Origin: Hordeum vulgare subsp. vulgare
Lineage: Eukaryota > Streptophyta > Magnoliopsida > Poales > Poaceae
Reading direction: 5' to 3'
NCBI RefSeq assembly: GCF_904849725.1
Contig: NC_058518.1
Location: 216,764,741-216,828,740 of the forward strand
DNA: 64,000 nt
Shown here: in pieces, positions 1-10,912 of the stretch
Layout of the letters: every line of letters starts with the position of its first letter
Numbering within the stretch: the stretch's first letter is position 1
Translations under genes and position numbers: made by a program
Notes under the pieces: generated by a model
What the model saw: only the letters and a program-made list of their open reading frames with translations
The model's database searches: none
Told to the model about the DNA's origin: nothing

Positions 1-887
1 ATCATCAAGGGCATTAATGTCAAATCATGTCGGGATTCTCCGAGGCTATAAATAGCTGCCCCCCACAACCACTAGTTGGTTGGCTCTTCCGAGAGAAACT
101 GACAGTTGTCATTTAGATCAATCCAATTCCTCGAGGACTCTGAGAGAAAATCATCAAGCGAGGAAATACCCAAAACACCCAAACCCAAACCTAAACCCAA
201 AGTGATTGAGCATCAGTGAAGAGATTGTTCCTGTGTGGAACTGACGCTTATTACATTTGAGGACTCTGTATCCTCCAGATGGTTAGGCTTCATGGTCTAG
301 AGCATCCAGCAGTCGATTGTGGATCGCGGGGTGACCGAGTTTGTGAGGGTTTGGAAGTCTGCCCTGAAGACTTACCACGAGTGTTGGGCCAGGACTGTGT
401 CCTTAGCTCAAGGAGAATATGGTAGAGATTGTGTGTCCCGGGACTGCGTGTCCTTTGGTTTCAATACCAAGCCGCTCCAAACCAGACGTACAATTGTCAC
501 AACAGTTGGAACTAGGTCATCAACATCTGTCTTCATCGATTGACTGGTTCTACTTCTTCAACTCTTTTCATTTCCTCAATTGCATGTTGAAGACTTTCAT
601 CTGTACTGTTTGAAGAATTTGACTGAAGAATTTCTCTGAATTCCTCACCTAAAATTCTTCACCCGAGTTATTCATCACCTGCTTATCCTGTATACGTGAC
701 CTGTGCAAACCGATTCTCTCAATTCACGCCGAGTACTTTTTTGTAGTCATTTTTGCACTTCTGCCTAAGTACTATTCCCGCTGCACTCAGTTCATGACTG
801 AGGAGTTTTCTCACTAGGAATTTCCTCAGTGATGAATTTATAAAAATCGCCTATTCACCCCCCTCTAGTCGATATAACGCACCTTCA
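1..887 (+). repeat. Element A 5' LTR (left end outside the window)
   Basis: Base 1 aligns with 63106 of the 3' LTR and similarity continues to CACCTTCA at 887, just before the PBS. The last part, ending in the pyrimidine run and TAGTC at 856-870, resembles the LTR edge of element B. A TATA box lies at 46-54. ORFs of 60-75 codons in this stretch are chance frames. Confidence 0.9.
46..54 (+). promoter_or_regulatory. TATA box of element A 5' LTR
   Basis: CTATAAATA lies in the LTR, with the equivalent box at 63151-63159 in the 3' LTR. It would start the genomic RNA of the element a few tens of bases downstream. Inferred from motif and conserved position only. Confidence 0.65.
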
Positions 888-905
888 ATTGGTATCAAAG
901 CAAGG
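888..905 (+). other. Element A primer-binding site
   Basis: ATTGGTATCAAAGC directly follows the LTR end. It is close to TGGTATCAGAGC, the complement of the 3' end of initiator methionine tRNA used by most plant Copia elements. Element B has the same ATTGGTATCA start at its PBS. Confidence 0.85.
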
Positions 906-954
906 TACTCCCTCGTTTTGTGTGATTTTGGTTTAACCACCTGGAGTTTTAGTT

Positions 955-2567
955 ATGTCGACCACATGTATGATCAAGGTTATTGTAGGTTGTCCTACCT
1001 TCGAAGGAAAGGATTTCCCCTACAGGAAGACCAAGATGCAAATGCATCTTCAAGCAATTGACAACAATCTCTTGTACATTGTGGAAAATGGTGTTCCCTC
1101 CATCACTGCAACTATCTCTGCCGCTGATGTGAAGAAGTTCAAGCAACTCGACTCGCAAGGGAAGAATATCATTTGTGGCCATCTAAGCAAAGGCCAGTAT
1201 GGCAGAGTCAATGCTTTGGGTTCAACGAAGCTTATCTGGGATAGGTTGTCTAAAGTCAATGAGGGAGTCTCTACACAGCGTGACTCTCGTGTTGATGTTC
1301 TTCGCAATCTCTTCAACCATTTCAAGAGGCTTGATAATGAAAGCCGCCAAGACACCTTTGATCGCCTCACTGACATCTCAAATGAATTGCAAGCTGTGGG
1401 AGCCAGAGACATCACTGACCATGAAATTGTGAAGAAACTGCTACGATCTCTTGATCCATCGTTTGACACACTGGTTCTGATGATCCAAGAACGAAGAGAC
1501 TACAAGATGCTTGATCCTACTGATATACTTGAGAGACTCAATACTCATGAATTCCAACAAGAAGAAAAGAGAGAACTATATGGAACAAGCTATTCAAGAC
1601 CTCGTGCGCTCAAGGCAAAGGTTGCTTCCTCATCTGAAGAAGAAGAATTTGACTGCAGTCTTGGTGATCCTGAAGAACTTGGGGAGGAACTTGCTATGCT
1701 CATGAGGAAATTCCAGAAGTTCACAAAGAGTGGCAAGTTCGAAAAGTCTTCAAGAAAAGATATGAGGAAATTAGAATCTTCATCTGAGGACTACAAGAAA
1801 AGAAGCTGCCACAAATGCAAGAAATCCGGTCACTACATTGCTGACTATCCTCGCTGGGTCAAGGAATCAACAAAGAAGAAATACAAGGATGCAAGTTTTG
1901 ACAACTCGGAGAAAAAATAAGAAATCTTCAAAGTCGTCATCTCCAAAGTCCTCATCGCACAAGAAGTCCAGTTTCAGAAAGGCTCGGACACTCATTGGCA
2001 AGGAAATGGATTCTGTAGAAGAATCTGAGGAATGTGATGAAGAGGAAGGTTCTGAAGTGGAGTCAGAATCTGGTGTGGCAAGTCTTGCACTTTCTACCAC
2101 ATTCGTTAGCAAGTCGATCTTCAACCTTGAAGAAAATGACAACGTCAACAACACTGATGAATATGATGATGACTTCGCTCCCAACTATTGCTTCATGGCA
2201 AAATGTTCAAAGGTACCAAGCCACACATCCTCCTATGATTCTAGTGAGTCTGAACCTGATGATTATTAGAATCCCAGTTACTATAAACTTGCCAACATTG
2301 CCACTAAGAAATAAGGTGCTATTGAAAAGATTCAGAAACTACTAGACATATGCGATGATCTATTGAATGATGAAATGAATCATACTCAAATCCCCAATGA
2401 AGATGTTCAAAGTCTTCACTCTAGATTTGATAATCTTCAAGATCGTTATGGTACACTCTTGGTTGGTCTTGCGAAGCTTTCCTATGAATTTCTTCAGAGG
2501 AAGCTTGATCTTGAGAAGTTGAAAATGTCCCATGATGATCTTCGAATGGAAAATGATTCATTGCAGG
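955..2567 (+). pseudogene. gag: Element A gag, N-terminal and middle part (interrupted)
   Basis: Starting at ATG 955, the first frame runs 321 codons to a stop at 1920. Coding then continues in another frame (about 1838-2269) and further to 2567 with stops. The N-terminal part is a Copia UBN2-type gag domain (capsid, RNA packaging). A CCHC zinc knuckle near residues 283-296 reads C-x2-C-x4-H-x4-Y, so the last Cys is lost. Acidic and Ser/Lys-rich segments and a predicted coiled coil follow, as in Sirevirus gags. Element C interrupts the frame at 2568 and the reading resumes at 25014. Confidence 0.85.
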
Positions 2568-4249
2568 TGTTGGAAATATGCCCTCGAGGCAATAATAAAA
2601 TAGTTATTATTATATTTCCTGTTTCAAGATAATCATTTATTATCCATGCTATAATTGTATTGAATGGAAACATAAATGCATGTGTGGATATATAGACAAA
2701 ACAATATCCCTAGTGAGCCTCTAGTTGACTAGCTCGTTGATCAAGGATGGTTAAGGATTCCTAGCCATAAACAAGCGTTGTCACTTGATGACGGGATTAC
2801 ATAATTAGGAGAATGGTGTGATGAACAACACCCAAACTAAAAATGTAGCATATGATCGTATCATTTTGTTGCTATTGTTTTCTGCATGTCAAGTATACAT
2901 TCCTATGACAATGAGATCATGTAACTCACTGACACCGGAGGAATGCCTTATGTGTATCAAACGTCGCAACGTTACTGGGTGACTATAAAGGTGTTCTATA
3001 GGTATCTCTAAAGGTGAACGTTGAGTTAGCATGGATCAATACTGGGATTTATCACTCCGTGTGACGGAGAGGTATCTCGGGGCCCACTCGGTAACGCAAC
3101 ATCACAAACAAGCCTTGCAAGCAATGTGACTAAAGAGTTAGCCATGGGATCTTGTATTATGGAACGAGTAAAGAGACTTGCCGGTAACGAGATTGAAATA
3201 GGTATGTCGATACCGACGATCAAATCTCGGGCAAGTAACATACCGAAGGACCAAGGGAATGCTATACGGGATTGTATGAATCCTTGACATAGAGGTTCAA
3301 CCGATAAGATCTTCATAGAATATGTAGGATCCAATAGGGACGTCCATGTCCCGCTATTGGATATTGACCGAAGAGTATCTCGGTCATGTCTACATAGTTC
3401 TCGAACCCATAGGGTCTGCACACTTAAGGTTCGGTGACGTTTTCGGTATAGTTAAATTATTGATGTTGGTAACCAAATGTTGTTGGAGTTCCGGATGAGA
3501 TCCAGGATATCACGAGTGTCTCCGTGATGGTCCAGAAACTAAGATTGATATATTGGATTGTTGCATTTGGCTTCCAGAAGGATTTCAGGCATTACCGGTA
3601 AAGTACCGGGAGTGACGAATGGGTTCTGGGGTTTTACCGGGAGGGGCCACCCACCCGGGAGAGGACCTAATAGGCCCATGGGTGGCGCACCAGCCCTTGG
3701 TGGTTTGGGAGGCCAACCCAATAAGCCTATTTCGGCCAAATCAAAAATAAGAAAGGCAAAAGAAAAAACAAAGGAAGGAGGTGGACAAGATGGGAAGGAG
3801 TCCTCCACCAAACCGAATTGGAGGAGGACTCCTCCCCTCTTGGCTCGGTCGACTCCTCCTCCTTGGAGTAGGAGGCAACCCGCCCTCCCTCTTGTTCCTC
3901 TTATACATAGTGGAGGTTTGAGAGGGGTTTTGCACCCCAAGCCTTTATGCAGCCCTCTCTCCCTCAACTACTTCGTGACACCCCATAGCTAGTTCGGTAC
4001 GGCACGGCGAAGCCCTAACAGAGTAGCTCCACCATCATCACCGCCATGCCGTCGTGTTGCCCGAGAATTCGGCTACCTCTTCGTCTATCTTGTTGTATCA
4101 CAAAGGCGGAGATCATCATCGAGTTGTACGTGTGCGGAACGCGGAGGTGCCGTCCGTTCGACGCTAGATCGGGACGGATCGTGGGACGGCGGCGATTTGG
4201 ATCGTGAACACCTTCCACTACATCAACCCCATTTCTTAATGCTTCCCAC
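2568..4249 (+). repeat. Element C 5' LTR, left part
   Basis: Begins TGTTGGAAATATG and follows the Angela/BARE LTR to CTTCCCAC, where element B is inserted. The remainder is at 16314-16432. CCCAC at 4245-4249 and CCCGC at 16314-16318 are the target duplication of B with one difference. A TATA-like ATATATTGG near 3547 is eroded compared with ATATATAGG in the 3' LTR near 24206. Confidence 0.9.
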
Positions 4250-4982
4250 TGAAAAGATCGATATGGTTGACTAGAGGGGGGGGGTGAATAGGCAACGACC
4301 ACTTTTTAATTAATCTTAACAAGTTAGAGTAAACAACATACAGGTTCAAAAAATAACAACAATGGGGTGAACCGTAATGAAGCTAACAACAAGAGCTACT
4401 AAGACAAGTAAGAGATAGACAACAACATAAGCATACACAAAGTAAAGGTTAGAGATAACCACAAGTGGAACCAATGAAGATGAGGATGTGTTACCGAAGT
4501 TCCTTCCCTTTGACAGGAAGTACGTCTTCGTTGGAGCGGTGTCGAGGCACAATGCTCCCCAATAAGCCACTAAGGCCACCATATTCTCCTCACGCCCTCG
4601 CACGATGCAAGGTACCGTGATTCCACTATAGGTGCCCTTGAAGGCGGTGACCGAACCTTTACAAACAAGGTTGGGGAAAACTCCACACAAAGCTTCAAGG
4701 CTCCCAACAAAACCACGAAGCTTCACCACAATGGAATGTGGCTTCGAGGTGACCTCAACCGTCTAGGATGCTCAAACACCTAAGAGTAACAAGATCTGCA
4801 AGGGATTGGTGGGGGAATCAACTTTTCTCTTGGTGGAAGTGTAGATCTAGGCCTTCTCAACCAATCCCTAAAGAATCAACAAGTTTGATTGGCTAGGGAG
4901 AGAGATCGGGCACTTTTGAGCTTAGGGAGCAACAATGGAGCTTGGGAGGGTAAGAGATAAGGTTCCACAACTAGAAGAACCC

Positions 4983-4991
4983 CTTATATAG
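4983..4991 (-). promoter_or_regulatory. TATA box of element B 3' LTR
   Basis: Minus strand CTATATAAG, about 48 bp downstream of the palindrome array in transcription direction. The 5' LTR has the same box at 15625-15633. Confidence 0.65.
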
Positions 4992-5038
4992 TTGGGGGGG
5001 GGGGAATCCAACCGTTTTCCCACTCACAGCCCGTGCCT

Positions 5039-5324
5039 AGCGGTACTACCGCTGGATGCAGCGGTACTACCGCTGGGCCCATGGTAGTGCATAAGCACTA
5101 CTGGGCCAACCACCGCCAAGAAAGTCTTCGCAAAAAGGTTCGTCGAAGTACAACCGCTAGGAAGGCGGTACTAAGCTCCTGGAGCGGTACTACCGCTGAC
5201 CAGGGACGGTACTACCGCCAGCTAGCGGTACTACCGCTGGTTGCAGCGGTACTACTGCTAGCACTCCAGCGGTACTACTGCTAGGGCTAGCGGTACAACC
5301 GCTAGGAACAGCGGTACTACCGCT
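5039..5324. repeat. Palindrome array in element B 3' LTR
   Basis: About ten copies, some decayed, of AGCGGTACTACCGCT: two 7 bp arms that pair perfectly around one central base. Spacers vary. CG-rich palindromes in the LTR are a known trait of maize Sireviruses, and these look like the Triticeae counterpart with a different sequence. Confidence 0.85.
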
Positions 5325-5650
5325 TAGGGACCATTTGCTTAGATGAGATAAACACAAAGGCGGGAGCCACTCCAAAGTTGTAGGCAAGGGGAAAGGAGAT
5401 AAAGTGTGTGCGTGCAAAATTGATTCCACCCAAACCTTTCCACTACGGGTCCCCTCTTAATAGTACGACGTTCCTATGACTCAAAGAAAGATAATCGTAG
5501 AGTACACCGAGCTTCTGTTCCATGGAAAGAGGGGGCGAGTCGTCTTGTGCCGTTGGCATGTGTTATCTGAAATCTTAACACAAACGATTAGTCCTTTGCG
5601 GTACTGTCATCAATCACCAAAATTACTTAGGCATAAACTATGCCCTAACA

Positions 5651-5957
5651 ATCTCCCCCTTTTTGGTGGATTGATGACAATACCGGATTTGCACAGTGAA
5701 TAACATGTGAACAAAAAGATAGAGATATATGAAAATAAGGAGCATATGACTCACAACATATGATGGAAATAAATCTCACACTAGTTCAAGTCTCACATCA
5801 CAAGAAGCCAAGATAGCAAATAGAAGCAAACCAAGTTCAAAGCAAACACGAAAGATAAGCAAAGCTAAGCAAAGTTCAACTCTCAAATCCAGCTCCTAGA
5901 CTCTCTCCCCCTTTGGCACAAGACACCAAAAAGGGGCACACCTAAAGACACAGGTGG
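5651..5957 (-). other. Element B polypurine tracts and 3' non-coding region
   Basis: On the minus strand AAAAAGGGGGAGAT (5652-5665) abuts the LTR and would prime plus-strand DNA. A second tract, AAAGGGGGAGAGAG, is at 5901-5914. Multiple polypurine tracts are typical of Sireviruses. No gene is seen between them. Confidence 0.8.
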
Positions 5958-7341
5958 TCACTCCTCATCCTCATCATCCCCAGACCCGTCCGTGGCATCC
6001 GGATCGTCCTGCTCCTCCTCATTGTCCTCCCCCTCCTCCGCATCAGACCACTGATAACCTTGAGCCCGCATCCAAGCAGACTCTGGAGTGATGTCGTCCT
6101 CTAAGCCGCTGGAGATCTCAACATCAGGTGTCCTCAGGACACGCTTGTGCTTATGACGGTTCTCCTTCTGGGCCACATGAGTCTGATACTGTCCCTTAGC
6201 CTGCATACAGAAGAGAGTCTTCATTTTATCCTGCAGTTTCACTGCCCAAGATGGCATAGTAGAAGAGTGGGACTGAGAAGCGGTGCCTCTGTCAGCAGCA
6301 GTCTCTGTGTCAGTGTCCATGTGCTGAGATGAAGTTGATGGGTTGGCCCATTTGTCCTTGATGCGGAGCCTGATAGGATCGTGCACAAAGTAGTCAGCCT
6401 GAAGGTGGAACTCCTCAAGCAAATAGGTGTCGTGCCACTTCTGGCGAATATAGGCAAACAAGTAGGGCCCGTAGATGGGAACCTTGCGCATCATGATGCA
6501 GTTCTAGAGCTCAGTGAACATCACGTCAGAAATATCGAGAGGGGCAGACTCCTTAGTCATAGCCTCCTCATAAAGCAGAAGCATCTCAGCCAGAGAACCA
6601 TGCACCTCATAGAAGTTGCCAATGCAAGGAAAGAGGGTGTTGCGGAAGATCCGATGCAGGATATCCAGATGCTTGGGGAGCACACCTTTCTTCACATAAG
6701 TTGCTGCAACCTATCCTTGGCGAGGGCCCTATCAGTGTAAGCTGGAGCATGAGGACGCGACCCAATAGGAGTGTCAGCTCCCTGAAAGTCGACCTTGAGA
6801 AATGCCATGAATTCACGCCAGGAACCTGTCATCTTCTGAGTACCAGTCATCCAAACCATGGTGCGCTCGTCATCAGGCGAGAAGTGAACAGTGACATAGA
6901 ATTGTGCGACAACATCTGGATAAAAGTCTTTCTTGAAGGAGATGATCTCCTTAATGCCAAGCTTGTCAATCAAGGAGAGAGCGTCACCAAAGTAATCCAG
7001 GTTCCGCTGAAGGTGAGCCAAGTCAATCCACTGAACTGGAACAAAACTCTACTTGAAGTGCTTGATGATGTCGCGATAGATCCTGCAGTGATCCGCTGAC
7101 CAAACATTCTTGACATCCTTGATCACAGCCTTCTCTTGGAGATAGTGATTTTTGGTGCGGAACCGCAGAAAGTCCTTAGTGGGCATACTGCGAACGTTGA
7201 CCCCCTTGTCCTTGTGAGCTGCCTTCTTGAAAGACTTCTTTTTGGGTTGCAGACCGGAAGTGGCGGAGCCCTCTGGAGCCTCTAGATTGCGATAATGTTT
7301 CGACTGGGTGTCCCGTGGGGGGTTCGAGCGGAGATCACCAC
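5958..7341 (-). pseudogene. Element B third ORF (Sirevirus extra ORF; plant-transposon-protein type), main exon
   Basis: A single protein-like stretch reads from 7341 down to 5958 with an in-frame TAG near 7051, one frameshift near 6700 and a second TAG near 6497. The body is a globular domain containing the run QFYVTVHFSPDD, followed by a helical part and a very acidic C-terminus (about 25 residues of mostly D/E). I recognise it as the kind of protein annotated as putative plant transposon protein; its function is unknown. It resembles the third ORF of element A. The frame extends without a stop 70 bases upstream of 7341, but a strong splice acceptor there and a matching first exon at 7979-7988 suggest the protein starts at the upstream exon. 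Two of the lesions are TAG where the family probably has CAG. Confidence 0.7.
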
Positions 7342-7978
7342 CTGTGGCACACAAGACACACACCGAAAAAGAGAGACAGAAGGAGTCAAGGCAATGAACA
7401 AAAAGAGGCATAAAAGTAAACTCACATTGCCAAGCAAATGAAAAGAAGAAAAAGAATATCCTCCTGGCGGTAGTACCGCTACCCTTGGCGGTAGTACCGC
7501 TGGGGTCCGAGCGGTATTACCGCTACCCCTGGTGGTAGTACCGCTGGGGTCCTAGCGGTAGTACCGCTACCCCTCGCGGTAGTACCGCTAGGGGGTTTGA
7601 CTTGCAGATCTGAATATGAAAAAGGACCCATAAAAATGGCTAGATTGGATTTACGAGGGCCATGGGTACTGTGTATAATCACTAAAAACACCACCACAGC
7701 CCTAAACACACGAGGATCACAAGAATCATCTAAATAAAGACATGCCTAGTCAAGAGGATTCAAGTTTTAGATGTAATCCAAAATAGAAGAAGTGCTTGAT
7801 CTAAAACATGAAGAACCTAGGGCATGACAATAAATCATAGGACCTACACTCCCCTCGAATATCTCCTTCATGCCATCCAAGAACAAAGCACAATACCGTA
7901 GGCATGGATCCAAATCACCAATGCTCCTACCCTAGAACAAGAAACCATCAACCAAGAGAATAAAGGGAGGAGCTTTAC
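7342..7978 (-). other. Predicted intron between the first exon and third ORF of element B
   Basis: Minus strand: the donor G|GTAAAG follows a 10-base coding exon (ATG at 7988). The acceptor GCCACAG|G at 7342 follows a long pyrimidine-rich tract (complement of 7347-7385). Joining leaves the reading frame of the third ORF intact (phase 1, a Gly codon across the joint). The 637 bp intron contains six of the palindromes (7465-7589). Prediction only; no transcript was seen. Confidence 0.55.
7465..7589. repeat. Internal palindrome array 1 of element B
   Basis: Six copies of (A/T)GCGGTAGTACCGCT, the reverse complement form of the LTR palindromes, inside the predicted intron. Confidence 0.85.
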
Positions 7979-7988
7979 CGGAGTCCAT
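7979..7988 (-). other. Predicted short first exon with start codon for element B third ORF
   Basis: GCCATGGAC is a good start context. The ATG lies about 155 bp downstream of the internal TATA box, and the exon ends after ten coding bases at a GTAAAG donor. Without splicing the frame stops after 18 codons. This exon is too short for ORF finders. Confidence 0.5.
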
Positions 7989-8142
7989 GGCACTTGGTGG
8001 AGGAAGGAGAAGTGGACCAAACCCTCCAACTCAATGGAGAGAAGGGGTTCCACGGATAGAGATCCAAATAGGGGGAGTTCGGGGTTGGGGAGGGAGGAGC
8101 CACGAGGAAGAAGAAAGAGGTAGGAAAAATGGGCTCCCCCTC

Positions 8143-8152
8143 CTTTATATAG
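8143..8152 (-). promoter_or_regulatory. Internal TATA box of element B, upstream of the third ORF
   Basis: Minus strand CTATATAAAG, 18 bp downstream of a palindrome array and followed by a C/T-rich leader that ends at the ATG at 7988. Array, TATA box and leader repeat the LTR arrangement, which argues for a second promoter inside the element. The region 7989-8789 has no other gene. Confidence 0.55.
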
Positions 8153-8169
8153 CCCAAGGGGTACGGGCC

Positions 8170-8407
8170 AGCGGTAGTACCGCTGGGGTCCTAGCGGTAG
8201 TACCGCTCCCCCTGGCAGTAGTACCATTCCCCCTTGAGATAGCCCTAAAAAGTACTAGTTAGGTCGTGGTAGACTGGGGTCCTGGCGGTAGTACCGCTAT
8301 CCCTAGCGGTAGTACCGCGGGGGTCCTGGCGGTAGTACCGCTACCCCTGGCGGTAGTACCGCTGGGGTCCTGGTGGTAGTACTGCTACCCCTGGTGGTAG
8401 TACCGCT
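8170..8407. repeat. Internal palindrome array 2 of element B
   Basis: Three copies at 8170-8224 and six at 8284-8407 of GCGGTAGTACCGC-type palindromes, with spacers often reading GGGGTCCT or ACCCCTGG, so the array is partly a higher-order tandem repeat of about 42 bp. Confidence 0.85.
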
Positions 8408-8789
8408 GCAAATGACACAACGAGACATAGGAGATGAGAAAGACGTGGGCAAATGACAAGTTAGTGAAAATAAGAAGATAGCACGAGCAAGATATACTGA
8501 CTTTTCATTTTGTATCCTTTCTTCCATATGAGAGAAAGGTGGGGGCGGTGGCCGAGGCCACCTATGTTTGAGACAAAGGTATGACACCGCAAAGAATTAT
8601 CCTTGGGTTCATGACCAACGCTCGTCTTTGAAGCACAAGCGCCATTTGGTAATGGCTAAAGTGAAAGACTAGATCAATTTATGCATAATGGGGGGAGGAA
8701 GAGTTCATTGAGAGAACAACACTCCCCCTATGTCCGTGCCTACATCTAGAACAAGATAGAATGCATAGTAAGGTGCAATGTGCCTAGCT

Positions 8790-10475
8790 TCAATCCACAT
8801 TACTTGAATCAATGATATTTAGCTCATGCCTTAACTCCCGGAACCTTGCTTCATCTAGGGGCTTAGTGAAAATATCTGCAAGTTGCTCTTCAGTGTGGAT
8901 GAAGTGAACCTCAGTATTACCTAGCTTGATATGTTCATGAATGAAGTGATGGCGAATATCAATATGCTTGGTCTTTCTATGTTGCACTGGGTTGAGGGAA
9001 ATCTTGATAGCACTTTGATTGTCACATAGAAGAGGCACTTTGTCACAAGTGACACCGTAATCCTTTAAAGTTTGCCTCATCCATAGCAATTGTGCACAAC
9101 AACTTGCAGCTGCCACATACTCAGCTTTGGTGGATGATAGTGAGACACAATTCTGCTTCTTTGAAGACCAACTTACGAGTGAGCGACCAAGGAATTGGCA
9201 TCCTCCAGAAGTTGACTTCCTCTCCACACAATTTCCTGTCCAATCTGAGTCAGAATAGCCTACTAGGTTGAAGTTTGCTCCTTTGGTATACCATAGGCCA
9301 AAGTTTGGGGTATGAGCCAAATATCGAAAGATTCGCTTAACAGCCATATAATGGCTTTCTTTTGGTGCGAATTGAAACCGTGCACATATCCCTACACTCA
9401 ACATAATATCTGCTCTAGATGCACAAAGGTAAAGGAGGGATCCAATCATGGAGCGATATACCTTTTGATCCACTGCTTTACCATTGGGATCACTGTCAAG
9501 CTTGCATCTTGTTGGCATGGGGAACTTGACCGGCTTGACATCTTCAAGCTCGAACCGTTTGAGCATGTATTGAGTGTACTTGGCTTGTTTGATGAAGGTC
9601 CCTTCTAGGCCTTGTTTAATCTCGAAGCCGAGGAAGAACTTCAACTCTCCCATCATGGACATCTCAAATTTCCCGGTCATTAGTGCAGCAAATTCTTCAT
9701 TGAAGGAAATGTTAGGAGAACCAAAGATAATATCATCAACATATAGTTGGCATATGAACAAATCCCCTTTAACCCTCTTAGTAAAAAGAGTGGGATCTAT
9801 CTTCCCAATTTCAAACCCACGATCTTGTAACAACTCAGTAAGATACTCATACCACGCACGTGGGGCTTGTTTAAGGCCGTAGAGTGCCTTATTAAATTTG
9901 TACACATGATTGGGGAGCTTGGGATGTTCGAATCCCGGGGGTTGTTTGACATAGACCAACTCATTTAAAGGACCATTAAGAAAGGCACCTTTCACATCCA
10001 TTTGCTGTAATTTGAAATTATGATGAGAAGCAAATGCAAGCAACATGCGAATAGATTCTAGACGAGCAACAGGGGCAAAGGTTTCACCGTAGTCGATACC
10101 CTCGACTTGGGAGTAGCCTTGAGCCACCAATCTTGCCTTGTTTCGAATCACAATCCCATTGGCATCTTGCTTGTTTTTGAATATCCATTTGGTCCTGATG
10201 ACATTATGTTCCTCCTTTGGTCTTGGCACTAAATCCCAGACTTGGTTACGCTCGAAGTTGTTAAGTTCTTCATGCATGGCCATAAGCCAATCCTCATCAT
10301 CGAGCGCTTCCTGTACCTGTTGAGGTTCACAATACGAAACAAACGCGTGATGCTCACAATAATTCCAAATTTGTTGACGGGTGGATACTCCCCTTTTTAA
10401 ACTACCAAGTACATTCTTCATAAGATGTGACTTGACTCTCAGCTTGTTCGCAATCTTGGCTGCTCGACGCTCCAA
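8790..10475 (-). CDS. pol: Element B reverse transcriptase and RNase H (intact 561-codon frame)
   Basis: Copia RVT_2 domain at about residues 78-320, with catalytic Asp160 in QMDVK and the YVDD box at 245-248. RNase H covers about 400-540, with acidic residues Asp409, Glu452 and Asp485 in the family contexts GYSDSD, KAEY and CDNQSA, and ends with ADIFTKPL typical of Copia. It copies the element RNA into DNA inside the particle and degrades the template strand. The ATG at the start is probably not a true initiator: in the family this is the C-terminal part of a gag-pol polyprotein, and the frame is separated by a stop at 10476-10481 from the Q/D-rich linker upstream. No internal stop; this is the best preserved coding unit in the window. 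Confidence 0.93.
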   Translation of the reverse strand: MERRAAKIANKLRVKSHLMKNVLGSLKRGVSTRQQIWNYCEHHAFVSYCEPQQVQEALDDEDWLMAMHEELNNFERNQVWDLVPRPKEEHNVIRTKWIFKNKQDANGIVIRNKARLVAQGYSQVEGIDYGETFAPVARLESIRMLLAFASHHNFKLQQMDVKGAFLNGPLNELVYVKQPPGFEHPKLPNHVYKFNKALYGLKQAPRAWYEYLTELLQDRGFEIGKIDPTLFTKRVKGDLFICQLYVDDIIFGSPNISFNEEFAALMTGKFEMSMMGELKFFLGFEIKQGLEGTFIKQAKYTQYMLKRFELEDVKPVKFPMPTRCKLDSDPNGKAVDQKVYRSMIGSLLYLCASRADIMLSVGICARFQFAPKESHYMAVKRIFRYLAHTPNFGLWYTKGANFNLVGYSDSDWTGNCVERKSTSGGCQFLGRSLVSWSSKKQNCVSLSSTKAEYVAAASCCAQLLWMRQTLKDYGVTCDKVPLLCDNQSAIKISLNPVQHRKTKHIDIRHHFIHEHIKLGNTEVHFIHTEEQLADIFTKPLDEARFRELRHELNIIDSSNVD

Positions 10476-10481
10476 GAGTTC

Positions 10482-10904
10482 TTAATTGGATAACTGGGGA
10501 GCATCGACTTGTTTACTTTGCTTGCCCTTGCGTCTTGAGCCTCCCTTGGCACTGGCTGTTGGTGCTACAGAAGGGAATTGTGAGACAGTATCCTGATCAT
10601 CTTGACTTTCGACTTGAGCAGGTTCACTTGTTTGTCCTTGTACTTGTGGTTGCTCTTGATCTTGATCTTGGGCTTCTACTTGGTCTGGATCTTGTGGTTG
10701 CACTTGATCTTGATCATGAGCAGGTTCGGAACCTTGGGTAAGTGCTTGAATATCATGGGACACATCATCATTGTTGGGCAATTTATCTTGACCTTGAGCT
10801 TGTTCATCTTGTTGAGAGTCTTCTCTTTGTTCATCGAAAGCGTGTGGGGCTTGTGGGGGTGATGGCTCCACTTGAGTAGAGCGTTGTCCTTCTCCTTCGG
10901 CCAC
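10482..10904 (-). pseudogene. pol: Element B integrase-RT linker, Gln/Asp-rich
   Basis: 140 codons rich in Q, D, E and P with repeated DQDQ/PQDQ units, joining integrase to RT. Low-complexity linkers of this kind are usual in Copia polyproteins. Stops separate it from both neighbours, so the polyprotein is broken here. Confidence 0.65.
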
Positions 10905-10912
10905 AAGGGTTC

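Larger units (their letters stand above)
4250..5650 (-). repeat. Element B 3' LTR
   Basis: 1401 bp, TG at 4250 to CA at 5650, with the polypurine tract immediately beyond. A TATA box on the minus strand (CTATATAAG) is at 4983-4991 beside a G homopolymer, and a palindrome array lies upstream of it at 5039-5324. ORFs here, such as the one at 4346-4729, recur in the other LTR copy and are not domain-like. Confidence 0.92.

Noticed and set aside
176..200. Telomere-like AAACCC runs in the 5' LTR of A
   Set aside because: Irregular (ACCCAAA and CCTAAAC mixed), and the 3' LTR has the same low-complexity stretch (63275-63302); part of the LTR, not a telomere tract.
888..905. tRNA gene fragment
   Set aside because: Only the bases complementary to a tRNA 3' end are present, in the PBS position; no cloverleaf.
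3539..3992. Overlapping 140-codon ORFs on both strands in the C LTR (also near 24168-24697)
   Set aside because: GC-rich LTR sequence; the frames recur only because the LTRs are copies; no domain.
5039..8407. CRISPR-like array because of regularly repeated palindromes
   Set aside because: Plant retrotransposon context, variable similar spacers, no cas genes; the repeats also sit in LTRs.
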